From the NCBI GenBank assembly GCA_023389545.1, contig JAEWEI010000392.1, positions 1-5,131 of the forward strand: a DNA stretch of 5,131 bases, in the 5' to 3' direction. The DNA is from Actinomycetes bacterium. Its GTDB lineage: Bacteria; Actinomycetota; Actinomycetes; Actinomycetales; Cellulomonadaceae. A program made the position numbers and the translations under genes. Positions 1 through 4,982 of the stretch are shown in pieces. Positions within the stretch are counted from its first letter, which is position 1. Each line of letters starts with the position of its first letter. Below the pieces are notes generated by a model. That model had not been told where the DNA came from. It saw only the letters and a program-made list of their open reading frames with translations, and searched no databases.

Positions 1-2
1 CA

Positions 3-935
3 GGGCAGAGTCCATCGTCAGGGCAGAGCCCGTCCGCGGGGAGTGCCGCGCCCGCCGCACAGCGCCCTGCCAAGCCGCGCGGGAAGCAGGCGCCCGCCCC
101 CGGCGAGCCGAGTGTCACGACTTACACCGCCGGCCGGCGTGGCAACGCCCTGCCGGTGCGCCCGCCCGTGGTCTCCACCAGCTCGGCGGCCAGGTTTGCT
201 GAGCGTGCGCGAGCGCGCCGTCGGCTGGCCCGCCGTGACGTGCTGATGGTGGTGGGCGCAGTGGTCGGCGTGGGGACGATCGCCTGGCTGCTGTTCTGGT
301 CCCCGGTGCTCCGGCTCGACCAGCAGAAGGTCACCGTCTCCGGCGCGGGGACTGTGGTGGCTGTCGACCAAGTGCGGGCCGTCGTCGCGGAGCGCGGCAC
401 GACGCCCCTGACGCGTCTGGACACCGTCGGGCTTCGGGCGGATGTGCTCGATGTGCCCGGTGTGCGCGAGGCGAAGGTCAGCCGCGCGTGGCCGCGCGGC
501 CTGCACATCGAGCTCGTGTCGCGCGAGCCGGTGGCGGCGGTGCCCGAGGAGCCTGGGGCGGCCCCGGACGGCGGCGAGCCGGGGTTCGCCCTGGTGGACA
601 TGGAGGGCGTGCAGGTCGGCAGGGTGGAGGCAGCGCCGGAGGGCCTGCCCGTGGTGCAGGTGCCCGTGGGCCAGCCGCGCACGCTCGAGGCGGTGCTGAC
701 AGTGCTGGAGGCGCTGCCCGTGGAGCTGCTGGGGGAGGTCGCCGAGGTCTCGGCGTCCTCGCAGGACACCGTGACGATGGAGCTGCGGGACGGGGCGCGC
801 GTGGACTGGGGGAGCGGGCAGGACACGTCGCTGAAGATCGCGGTGCTCGGCGCGCTGCGGTCGGCGCCGGAGAGCGCCGGAGCAGAGGTTTTCGACGTCT
901 CGGCGCCGACGCTGCCGATCACGAAGTCGAGGTGA
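3..935 (+). CDS. ftsQ: Cell division protein FtsQ (5' partial)
   Basis: FtsQ is a bitopic inner-membrane divisome protein that bridges the FtsZ ring and septal peptidoglycan synthesis through FtsB/FtsL and FtsW/FtsI. The frame is open to the left edge, so the start lies outside the window. The first in-frame GTG (156) has no Shine-Dalgarno and the codons before it keep coding-like G/C third positions. Visible order: a Ser/Pro/Ala/Lys-rich cytoplasmic tail (3 to about 200), an Arg-rich stretch ending in RRLARRD, one transmembrane helix (about 240-299), a POTRA-type domain (about 309-530) with VTVSGAG, DVPGV and AWPRGLHIELVSREPVA, then the FtsQ beta domain containing LRDGARVDWG and ending DVSAPTLPI. 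Position directly upstream of ftsZ is the standard actinobacterial order, with murC expected further left. The stop is TGA at 933-935. Identity rests on architecture and context, as FtsQ sequences diverge strongly. Confidence 0.93.
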   Translation, partial: GQSPSSGQSPSAGSAAPAAQRPAKPRGKQAPAPGEPSVTTYTAGRRGNALPVRPPVVSTSSAARFAERARARRRLARRDVLMVVGAVVGVGTIAWLLFWSPVLRLDQQKVTVSGAGTVVAVDQVRAVVAERGTTPLTRLDTVGLRADVLDVPGVREAKVSRAWPRGLHIELVSREPVAAVPEEPGAAPDGGEPGFALVDMEGVQVGRVEAAPEGLPVVQVPVGQPRTLEAVLTVLEALPVELLGEVAEVSASSQDTVTMELRDGARVDWGSGQDTSLKIAVLGALRSAPESAGAEVFDVSAPTLPITKSR

Positions 936-959
936 GGGTGGCCTGGGCGGGCGAAGAGC

Positions 960-980
960 GCCACGACCTGCGATCGTGGC
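960..980 (+). other. Hairpin in ftsQ-ftsZ gap
   Basis: A perfect 7-bp inverted repeat, GCCACGA (960-966) and TCGTGGC (974-980), encloses a 7-nt loop 25 nt after the ftsQ stop. An imperfect second dyad (CGACACG / CGTGGTCG, about 981-1000) follows at once. There is no T-run, so this is not a classical intrinsic terminator. It could be a weak actinobacterial-style terminator or attenuator for ftsQ transcripts, or an operator. The symmetry is seen directly; the function is inferred. Confidence 0.35.
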
Positions 981-1054
981 CGACACGCGCGGCGTGGTCG
1001 TTGATCGCGGCCCCCCGCGCACATAACGTCACGAGCTAGAGAATGTGACATAAC

Positions 1055-1075
1055 TATAACCCTCTACTTGAGGGT
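1055..1075 (+). promoter_or_regulatory. Probable ftsZ promoter -10 and adjoining inverted repeat
   Basis: The 209-nt gap before ftsZ holds the most A/T-rich spot in the window (about 1041-1069). TATAAC at 1055-1060 matches five of six positions of a -10 box but has no good -35 at normal spacing. Overlapping it is a perfect inverted repeat, ACCCTC (1059-1064), TACTT loop, GAGGGT (1070-1075). This would sit at the start of the transcript as a small hairpin or on DNA as an operator. A second, weaker candidate is TTGATC (1001-1006) with TAACGT (1024-1029) at 17-nt spacing. Dedicated ftsZ promoters between ftsQ and ftsZ are known in actinobacteria such as Streptomyces. The exact start site cannot be read from sequence. 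Confidence 0.45.
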
Positions 1076-1130
1076 GAAGGTTCGGCTTCGACGGTCACCC
1101 GCCGGAGCCGTGCAGGTCCCGGCGCATAAC

Positions 1131-1136
1131 GAGAGG
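1131..1136 (+). promoter_or_regulatory. ftsZ ribosome binding site
   Basis: GAGAGG lies 8 nt before the GTG at 1145. It decides the start: the protein then begins [15 protein letters not shown], which aligns with the known N-terminus of mycobacterial FtsZ ([15 protein letters not shown]). Confidence 0.75.
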
Positions 1137-1144
1137 CACCCACT

Positions 1145-2407
1145 GTGGCAGCTCCGCAGAACTACCTGGCGGTCATCAAGGTCGTCGGCATCGGTGGTGG
1201 GGGCGTCAACGCCGTCAACCGCATGATCGAGGTCGGGCTCAAGGGTGTCGAGTTCATCGCGATCAACACCGACGCCCAGGCTCTGCTGATGTCCGACGCC
1301 GACGTGAAGCTCGACGTCGGCCGCGAGCTCACCCGTGGGCTCGGCGCGGGCGCCGACCCCGAGGTCGGCAAGAAGGCCGCGGAGGACCACGCCGAGGAGA
1401 TCGAGGACGTGCTCCGCGGCGCGGACATGGTCTTCGTCACCGCAGGCGAGGGCGGCGGCACCGGCACCGGCGGCGCACCAGTCGTGGCGCGCATCGCCCG
1501 CTCGCTCGGCGCGCTGACCATCGGCGTCGTCACGCGCCCGTTCACCTTCGAGGGGCGTCGCCGCTCGGTGCAGGCCGACTCCGGCATCGACGCGCTGCGC
1601 GCCGAGGTGGACACGCTCATCGTCATCCCCAACGACCGGCTGCTGTCGATCTCCGACCGCTCCGTGTCGGTGCTCGACGCCTTCCACTCCGCCGACCAGG
1701 TGCTGCTGTCCGGCGTGCAGGGCATCACCGACCTCATCACCACCCCCGGCCTCATCAACCTCGACTTCGCCGACGTCAAGTCCGTCATGCAGGGCGCCGG
1801 GTCCGCCCTCATGGGGATCGGATCGGCGCGCGGCGACGACCGCGCGGTGCAGGCCGCCGAGCTGGCGATCTCCTCGCCGCTGCTCGAGGCCAGCATCGAC
1901 GGCGCGCACGGCGTGCTGCTGTCGATCCAGGGCGGCTCCGACCTCGGCCTGTTCGAGATCAACGAGGCCGCGCGCCTCGTGCAGGAGGCCGCGCACCCCG
2001 AGGCCAACATCATCTTCGGCGCCGTGATCGACGACGCGCTCGGCGACGAGGTGCGCGTCACCGTCATCGCCGCGGGCTTCGACGGCGGGGCGCCAGTGGT
2101 CCGTCGTGACAGCCGTGGCCTGGGCCAGGTCAGCGGGTCGGCCAGCGCCACTCGGCACGTCCCGCCCGCGGCGCCCACCCACGCCGTCGCGCAGCCGCGG
2201 CCGGTCGACCCGGACGAGGACGTCGTCCGCGTCGGATCGCCTCTGCGGCCCGTCGCCCCGGCGCCCGCCCCCGCGCCCACGTTCCTGGCGTCCGAGCCCA
2301 CCGCCCCGGAGCCCACCACGGGGCAGCTCGCCGTCCCGCAGATCTTCGAGGAGGACCACTCCCGTCGGGCGAACGAGGAGCTGGACGTCCCCGACTTCCT
2401 CAAGTAG
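1145..2407 (+). CDS. ftsZ: Cell division protein FtsZ
   Basis: FtsZ is the tubulin-like GTPase that polymerises at mid-cell and recruits the divisome. The 420-residue product starts with GTG behind a good ribosome binding site. Motifs in order: the N-terminal glycine loop [14 protein letters not shown] (about 15-28), NTDAQAL (41-47), the tubulin signature GGGTGTG (103-109), RPFTFEG (131-137), IPNDRLL (161-167), and the T7 synergy loop NLDFADV (205-211) with catalytic Asp207 and Asp210. The globular core ends near FDGGAP (about 312-317). A Pro/Ala-rich, poorly conserved linker of about 95 residues follows, then the C-terminal peptide LDVPDFLK (413-420), the docking site for SepF and other partners. 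All key residues are present and the length is slightly above the mycobacterial protein because of the linker. It probably has its own promoter and is followed after 6 nt by pgeF. Confidence 0.99.
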   Translation: MAAPQNYLAVIKVVGIGGGGVNAVNRMIEVGLKGVEFIAINTDAQALLMSDADVKLDVGRELTRGLGAGADPEVGKKAAEDHAEEIEDVLRGADMVFVTAGEGGGTGTGGAPVVARIARSLGALTIGVVTRPFTFEGRRRSVQADSGIDALRAEVDTLIVIPNDRLLSISDRSVSVLDAFHSADQVLLSGVQGITDLITTPGLINLDFADVKSVMQGAGSALMGIGSARGDDRAVQAAELAISSPLLEASIDGAHGVLLSIQGGSDLGLFEINEAARLVQEAAHPEANIIFGAVIDDALGDEVRVTVIAAGFDGGAPVVRRDSRGLGQVSGSASATRHVPPAAPTHAVAQPRPVDPDEDVVRVGSPLRPVAPAPAPAPTFLASEPTAPEPTTGQLAVPQIFEEDHSRRANEELDVPDFLK

Positions 2408-2413
2408 CCGCCG

Positions 2414-3163
2414 GTGGGGCTTCCTGTCCTCGAGGCTGATCTCGGCCCGCGGGTGCGGGCGGGATTCACCACGCGCGCGGGCGGTCTCTCGGCCGAGCCG
2501 TGGGGAACGCTGAACGTCGGCCTGTCCGTGGGAGACCGTCCTGCCGACGTCCAGGCCAACCGTGCGCTGGTGGCGGCGTGGGCGGGCGCCCCGGTGGTCT
2601 TCGGCGAGCAGGTGCACGGCGCCAGCGTGCGCGTGCTCGACGCGCCGCCCGCAGGGGAGGACAGTTCCGCGGGGCCGGTCGACGCGCTGGTGGCGACCTC
2701 GCCCCAGCTCGCCGTCGCCGTGTACGTGGCCGACTGCGTGCCCGTGCTCCTGGCGGACGCCGACGCGGGGGTGGTCGCCGCCGTGCACGCCGGGCGCGCC
2801 GGCCTGGTCGCCGGCGTCGTGCGGGCAGCCGTCGACGCGATGCGCGACTGCGGCGCCGAGCCGGGGCGGACACGCGCGGTGATCGGCCCCTCGATCAGCG
2901 GCGCCTCGTATGAGGTGCCCGAGTCCATGCGCGCCGACGTCGCGGCCGTCGTGCCCGAGGCGTGGGCGGCGACCCGGTGGGGGACTCCGGGCCTCGACCT
3001 GGGCGCGGGAGCCGCCGCTGAGCTCGCGCGCGCAGGCGTGCGTCAGGTCACGCGCCTTTCGACGTGCACGTTCACCGACGACCGGCTTTACTCGCACCGT
3101 CGCGCATCGGCAGCGGGCGTCGCCACCGGCAGGTTCGCCGGGGTGATCCGCCTCGTCAGTTGA
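2414..3163 (+). CDS. pgeF: PgeF/YfiH-family protein (peptidoglycan editing factor, laccase-domain)
   Basis: This is a 249-residue YfiH/DUF152 ('multicopper polyphenol oxidase') protein. In E. coli the homologue PgeF prevents misincorporation of L-Ser for L-Ala in peptidoglycan precursors; related proteins act as purine nucleoside phosphorylase/deaminase. The actual substrate here is not determined. Motifs: AGFTTRAGGLS (16-26), EQVHG with His68, ADC with Cys108, VHAGR with His125 (the His/Cys/His metal site of the family), IGPSISGASYEV (157-168), TCTF (217-220), YSHRR (226-230) and the closing TGRFAGVIRL. The GTG start lies 6 nt past the ftsZ stop with no clear Shine-Dalgarno. The ftsZ TAG is in the same frame, so the start cannot be further upstream. 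Translation probably depends on coupling to ftsZ. pgeF directly after ftsZ is the usual actinobacterial order. Confidence 0.95.
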   Translation: MGLPVLEADLGPRVRAGFTTRAGGLSAEPWGTLNVGLSVGDRPADVQANRALVAAWAGAPVVFGEQVHGASVRVLDAPPAGEDSSAGPVDALVATSPQLAVAVYVADCVPVLLADADAGVVAAVHAGRAGLVAGVVRAAVDAMRDCGAEPGRTRAVIGPSISGASYEVPESMRADVAAVVPEAWAATRWGTPGLDLGAGAAAELARAGVRQVTRLSTCTFTDDRLYSHRRASAAGVATGRFAGVIRLVS

Positions 3164-3218
3164 GGCAGGGGCAATCCGGACGGCCCGCGCGTGTCGCGGC
3201 TGGTCGGAGCAGGCGCCT

Positions 3219-3227
3219 TGCTAGCGT
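3219..3227 (+). promoter_or_regulatory. Candidate sepF promoter (extended -10)
   Basis: TGC-TAGCGT (TGN at 3219-3221, -10 hexamer 3222-3227) resembles an extended -10 box of a housekeeping actinobacterial promoter, about 43 nt before the sepF ATG. The -35 region (about 3199-3204, GCTGGT) matches poorly. The 106-nt pgeF-sepF gap, which also lacks a coding ORF, makes a separate promoter reasonable. Confidence 0.35.
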
Positions 3228-3257
3228 CGACGAAGGGAATTGACAGTCCCGGGGGAT

Positions 3258-3263
3258 GAGGAG
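3258..3263 (+). promoter_or_regulatory. sepF ribosome binding site
   Basis: GAGGAG sits 6 nt before ATG 3270 and selects that start over the in-frame TTG at 3240, which has a weaker upstream context and would add ten residues before the expected membrane-binding helix. Confidence 0.8.
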
Positions 3264-3269
3264 ACCGCG

Positions 3270-3737
3270 ATGGCCGGAGCGCTGCGCAAGACGATGCTGT
3301 ACCTCGGCCTCGCCGACGAACGAGGCGAGCACGAGGAGTACGTCGACGAGTACGACGAACTGGAGGCTACGGTGCCGCAGGAGTACGAGGCCCAGGTCAC
3401 GCCGCTCCACCGGCCCGCGGTGAAGGTCGCGCAGCCCGCGCCCGCCACCGGCGAGCTCCGGCGGATCACGACGATCCACCCGCGCGCCTACAACGACGCG
3501 CGCAAGATCGGCGAGGCGTTCCGCGAGGGCACGCCGGTGATCATGAACCTCTCCGACATGGACGACGCGGACGCGAAGCGCCTGGTCGACTTCTCGGCGG
3601 GGCTGATCTTCGGCCTGCACGGCGCCATCGAGCGGGTCACCAACAAGGTGTTCCTGCTCTCGCCCGCCCACGTCGAGGTCACCGGCGACGAGCAGCCCGC
3701 TGAGCCCGCCCCCGCGGGCTTCTTCAACCAGAGCTGA
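3270..3737 (+). CDS. sepF: Cell division protein SepF
   Basis: SepF (DUF552) binds the membrane through an N-terminal amphipathic helix and the FtsZ C-terminal peptide through its core, serving as the main FtsZ anchor in actinobacteria, which lack FtsA. The protein is 155 residues. Residues 1-15 ([15 protein letters not shown]) form the amphipathic helix. Residues 16-60 are an acidic, then Pro/Ala-rich linker ([10 protein letters not shown]). The core spans about 63-138: [39 protein letters not shown] (90-108), [15 protein letters not shown] with the dimer-interface glycines, and KVFLLSP (126-132). The product ends FFNQS, a tail I recall from other actinobacterial SepF proteins. The C-terminal docking partner LDVPDFLK is in the FtsZ encoded upstream. 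yggT follows after 3 nt, suggesting one transcript. No residue expected for the family appears to be missing. Confidence 0.97.
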   Translation: MAGALRKTMLYLGLADERGEHEEYVDEYDELEATVPQEYEAQVTPLHRPAVKVAQPAPATGELRRITTIHPRAYNDARKIGEAFREGTPVIMNLSDMDDADAKRLVDFSAGLIFGLHGAIERVTNKVFLLSPAHVEVTGDEQPAEPAPAGFFNQS

Positions 3738-3740
3738 CGC

Positions 3741-4025
3741 GTGAGGTTGGTCGCCGACGTCCTCTATCTGGTCGTCCTTGTCTTCTTCCTGCTCCTGCTC
3801 GCACGGCTCGTCCTCGACTGGGTGCAGTTCTTCGCACGTGAGTGGCGCCCGCGTGGCGTCATGCTCGTGGTCGCCGAGGCGACCTACACCGTGACGGACC
3901 CGCCCCTGCGGGCGATCCGCCGCGTGGTCCCCCCGCTCTCGCTCGGGACGGTGCGCCTCGACTTGGCGTTCCTGATCCTGATGCTGGCGTGCTCTGTGCT
4001 CCTGTCCGTGCTGGCCGCAGTGTGA
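3741..4025 (+). CDS. YggT-family small membrane protein
   Basis: This 94-residue protein of the YggT family (DUF/Pfam YGGT) has two predicted transmembrane helices, about 4-25 (rich in Leu/Val/Phe) and 72-93. Between them are the family signature TDPPLRAIRRVVPP (52-65) and LDLAFLIL. The role is poorly known; homologues have been linked to osmotic tolerance in E. coli and to division-site or thylakoid organisation in plastids and cyanobacteria. Its fixed position between sepF and divIVA in actinobacteria suggests a role in division or membrane organisation. The GTG start is 3 nt past the sepF stop, in the same frame, with only a weak AGAG upstream, so translational coupling to sepF is likely. 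Confidence 0.92.
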   Translation: MRLVADVLYLVVLVFFLLLLARLVLDWVQFFAREWRPRGVMLVVAEATYTVTDPPLRAIRRVVPPLSLGTVRLDLAFLILMLACSVLLSVLAAV

Positions 4026-4026
4026 T

Positions 4027-4098
4027 CCGGGTGAGCGTCGTCAACCCGTGCGGGCCCTCTCACCACCCGGGCGCGCAGGCTGCCCGAGGAGTGGGCAG
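4027..4098 (+). other. Two inverted repeats after yggT, possible terminator
   Basis: CTGCCC (4080-4085) and GGGCAG (4093-4098) form a perfect 6-bp stem with a 7-nt loop. Upstream, CCGGGTG (4027-4033), directly after the yggT stop, can pair with CACCCGG (4064-4070). Neither is followed by a T-run. They may act as a GC-rich terminator of the sepF-yggT unit, or be chance pairing in GC-rich DNA. Confidence 0.3.
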
Positions 4099-4107
4099 TG
4101 CGTGGCG

Positions 4108-4121
4108 GGTCGCATGCGACC
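4108..4121 (+). promoter_or_regulatory. Perfect 14-bp palindrome upstream of divIVA, candidate operator
   Basis: GGTCGCATGCGACC is a perfect two-fold palindrome 82 nt before the divIVA start. It has no loop, so it fits a dimeric DNA-binding protein better than an RNA hairpin. A possible -10 box, TACCGT (4136-4141), lies 14 nt downstream, which would place the palindrome over the -35 region. The regulator is unknown. Confidence 0.4.
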
Positions 4122-4135
4122 GCCTCAATGTCCGC

Positions 4136-4141
4136 TACCGT
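4136..4141 (+). promoter_or_regulatory. Candidate divIVA -10 element
   Basis: TACCGT resembles the TAnnnT pattern of actinobacterial -10 boxes and lies 62 nt before the divIVA ATG. No convincing -35 is visible; the expected position overlaps the 14-bp palindrome. Low certainty. Confidence 0.28.
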
Positions 4142-4190
4142 GAGCCGAGGTGGTCGGTGACTGCCCACCGGCTAGACCAAGTTCGACCGA

Positions 4191-4198
4191 AGAGGTGA
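4191..4198 (+). promoter_or_regulatory. divIVA ribosome binding site
   Basis: AGAGGTGA matches the 16S anti-Shine-Dalgarno complement well and lies 5 nt before ATG 4204. It fixes the start there rather than at the in-frame GTG 4150, so that the protein begins MALLTADDV as expected for DivIVA. Confidence 0.85.
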
Positions 4199-4203
4199 CG
4201 ACG

Positions 4204-4872
4204 ATGGCACTGCTGACAGCAGACGACGTCCTGAACAAGAAGTTCCAGGCGACGAAGTTCCGCGAGGGTTACGACCAGGACGAGGTCGATGACTTCCTCG
4301 ACGAGGTCGTCAACACCCTGCGCGACCTGCAGACCGAGAACGAGGACCTCAAGACGAAGCTCGCGGCAGCCGAGCGTCGCATCGCCGAGCTGAGCCGGGC
4401 AGGCGCCCAGCAGGCGGCCCCCGCCCCCAAGCCCGAGCCTGCTCCTGAGCCGCAGGCCGCGCCCGCGCCGGCAGCCCCCGCCCCGGTGGCCGTGGCCCCC
4501 GCCAGCCCGCAGCGGCCCAACGAGCCCGAGTCGGCGACCGGGATGCTCGCCCTGGCGCAGAAGCTGCACGACGACTACGTGCGCAGCGGCCAGGAGGAGA
4601 GCGACCGGATCATCTCCGAGGCCAAGGCCCAGAGCACGCGCATCGTCCGCGAGGCCGAGGAGACGTCGTCCCGCACGCTCGGGCAGCTCGAGCAGGAGCG
4701 CTCGCTGCTGGAGCGCAAGATCGACGAGCTCCGCGTGTTCGAGCGGGACTACCGCACGCGCCTCAAGAGCTACCTGGAGAACCTGCTCGGCGACCTGGAC
4801 AACAGGGGCAGCGCGCTGCCGCCGCGCAGTGGACAGAACGCGCAGCCCGGAGCGGCTTCGCGAGGCGTCTGA
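4204..4872 (+). CDS. divIVA: DivIVA/Wag31 polar-growth and septum protein
   Basis: DivIVA (Wag31 in mycobacteria) is a coiled-coil protein that gathers at negatively curved membrane, at poles and septa, and directs polar peptidoglycan synthesis in actinobacteria. It is 222 residues. The N-terminal lipid-binding DivIVA domain covers about 1-65: LLTADDVLNKKF, REGYDQDEVDDFLDEV (20-35) and TENEDLKTKL, leading into the first coiled coil. Residues 66-107 are a Pro/Ala-rich spacer. The second coiled-coil segment spans about 112-198: LALAQKLHDDYV, EESDRIISEAKAQSTRIVREAEE and LRVFERDYRTRLKSYLENLL, the last a strong actinobacterial signature. A short disordered Gly/Ser/Pro tail ends the protein. In M. 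tuberculosis the protein is phosphorylated by PknA/PknB at Thr73; the aligned region here lies in the spacer and I cannot identify an equivalent site. Gaps on both sides suggest transcription on its own or with the DksA-like gene. Confidence 0.97.
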   Translation: MALLTADDVLNKKFQATKFREGYDQDEVDDFLDEVVNTLRDLQTENEDLKTKLAAAERRIAELSRAGAQQAAPAPKPEPAPEPQAAPAPAAPAPVAVAPASPQRPNEPESATGMLALAQKLHDDYVRSGQEESDRIISEAKAQSTRIVREAEETSSRTLGQLEQERSLLERKIDELRVFERDYRTRLKSYLENLLGDLDNRGSALPPRSGQNAQPGAASRGV

Positions 4873-4887
4873 CCTGCACTTTCGTTC

Positions 4888-4931
4888 CACAACACACCGT
4901 GCTGAGGCCCTGCCTCACGCGGTGTGTTGTG
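4888..4931 (+). terminator. Strong hairpin after divIVA, probable terminator
   Basis: CACAACACACCG (4888-4899) pairs perfectly with CGGTGTGTTGTG (4920-4931), 12 bp. Inside, TGAGGC (4903-4908) pairs with GCCTCA (4912-4917) around a CCT loop, leaving a small 3/2-nt internal loop. It starts 16 nt after the divIVA stop. No T-run follows, which is common for actinobacterial terminators. It is by far the strongest RNA structure in the window and most likely ends or attenuates the divIVA transcript. Confidence 0.7.
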
Positions 4932-4955
4932 CGTTGTGTGCAACGCGCATAGTCT
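4927..4955 (+). promoter_or_regulatory. Candidate promoter of the DksA-like gene
   Basis: TTGTGC (4927-4932) and TAGTCT (4950-4955) are spaced by 17 nt, upstream of the GTG at 4983. Each hexamer matches only about half of the consensus. The -35 overlaps the descending arm of the divIVA terminator hairpin and the spacer contains the second hairpin. Confidence 0.35.
4931..4946 (+). other. Second hairpin abutting the terminator
   Basis: GCGTTG (4931-4936), TGTG loop, CAACGC (4941-4946): a perfect 6-bp stem sharing its first base with the end of the larger hairpin. The pair may work as a tandem terminator, or this one may be an operator, since it lies in the spacer of a possible promoter for the next gene. 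Confidence 0.4.
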
Positions 4956-4970
4956 CGCGTGACTTCGACA

Positions 4971-4977
4971 GAGAGGG
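4971..4977 (+). promoter_or_regulatory. RBS of the DksA-like gene
   Basis: GAGAGGG lies 5 nt before the GTG at 4983 and supports that start for a gene that runs off the right edge. Confidence 0.65.
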
Positions 4978-4982
4978 CGCGA

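Noticed and set aside
18..1051. Long minus-strand open frames opposite ftsQ
   Set aside because: Composition is typical of antisense shadows, with no motif or ribosome binding site; ftsQ explains the region.
1064..3097. A 677-residue open frame on the minus strand opposite ftsZ and pgeF, and a 588-residue one at 1162-2928
   Set aside because: Both are Arg/Gly/Ala-rich shadow frames caused by high GC3 of the + strand genes. They cover unmistakable ftsZ and pgeF and show no recognisable domain.
3240..3269. TTG at 3240 as the sepF start
   Set aside because: The ATG at 3270 has GAGGAG at ideal spacing and gives the expected amphipathic N-terminal helix.
3842..4198. 118-residue + strand frame overlapping yggT and the gap after it
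   Set aside because: It starts inside yggT in another frame, has no ribosome binding site, and its composition is that of a shadow. The 178-nt gap itself shows no convincing coding signal.
4150..4203. GTG at 4150 as the divIVA start
   Set aside because: The extra residues (MVGDCPPARPSSTEEVTT) do not fit the family, and an AGAGGTGA ribosome binding site points to ATG 4204.
4390..4510. Repeat-like GCC/CCC-rich stretch in divIVA
   Set aside because: It encodes the usual Pro/Ala spacer between coiled coils; codons vary and there is no true tandem DNA repeat or mobile element.
4135..4890. 251-residue minus-strand frame opposite divIVA
   Set aside because: Low-complexity Leu/Gly/Arg shadow of the divIVA coiled-coil coding sequence.
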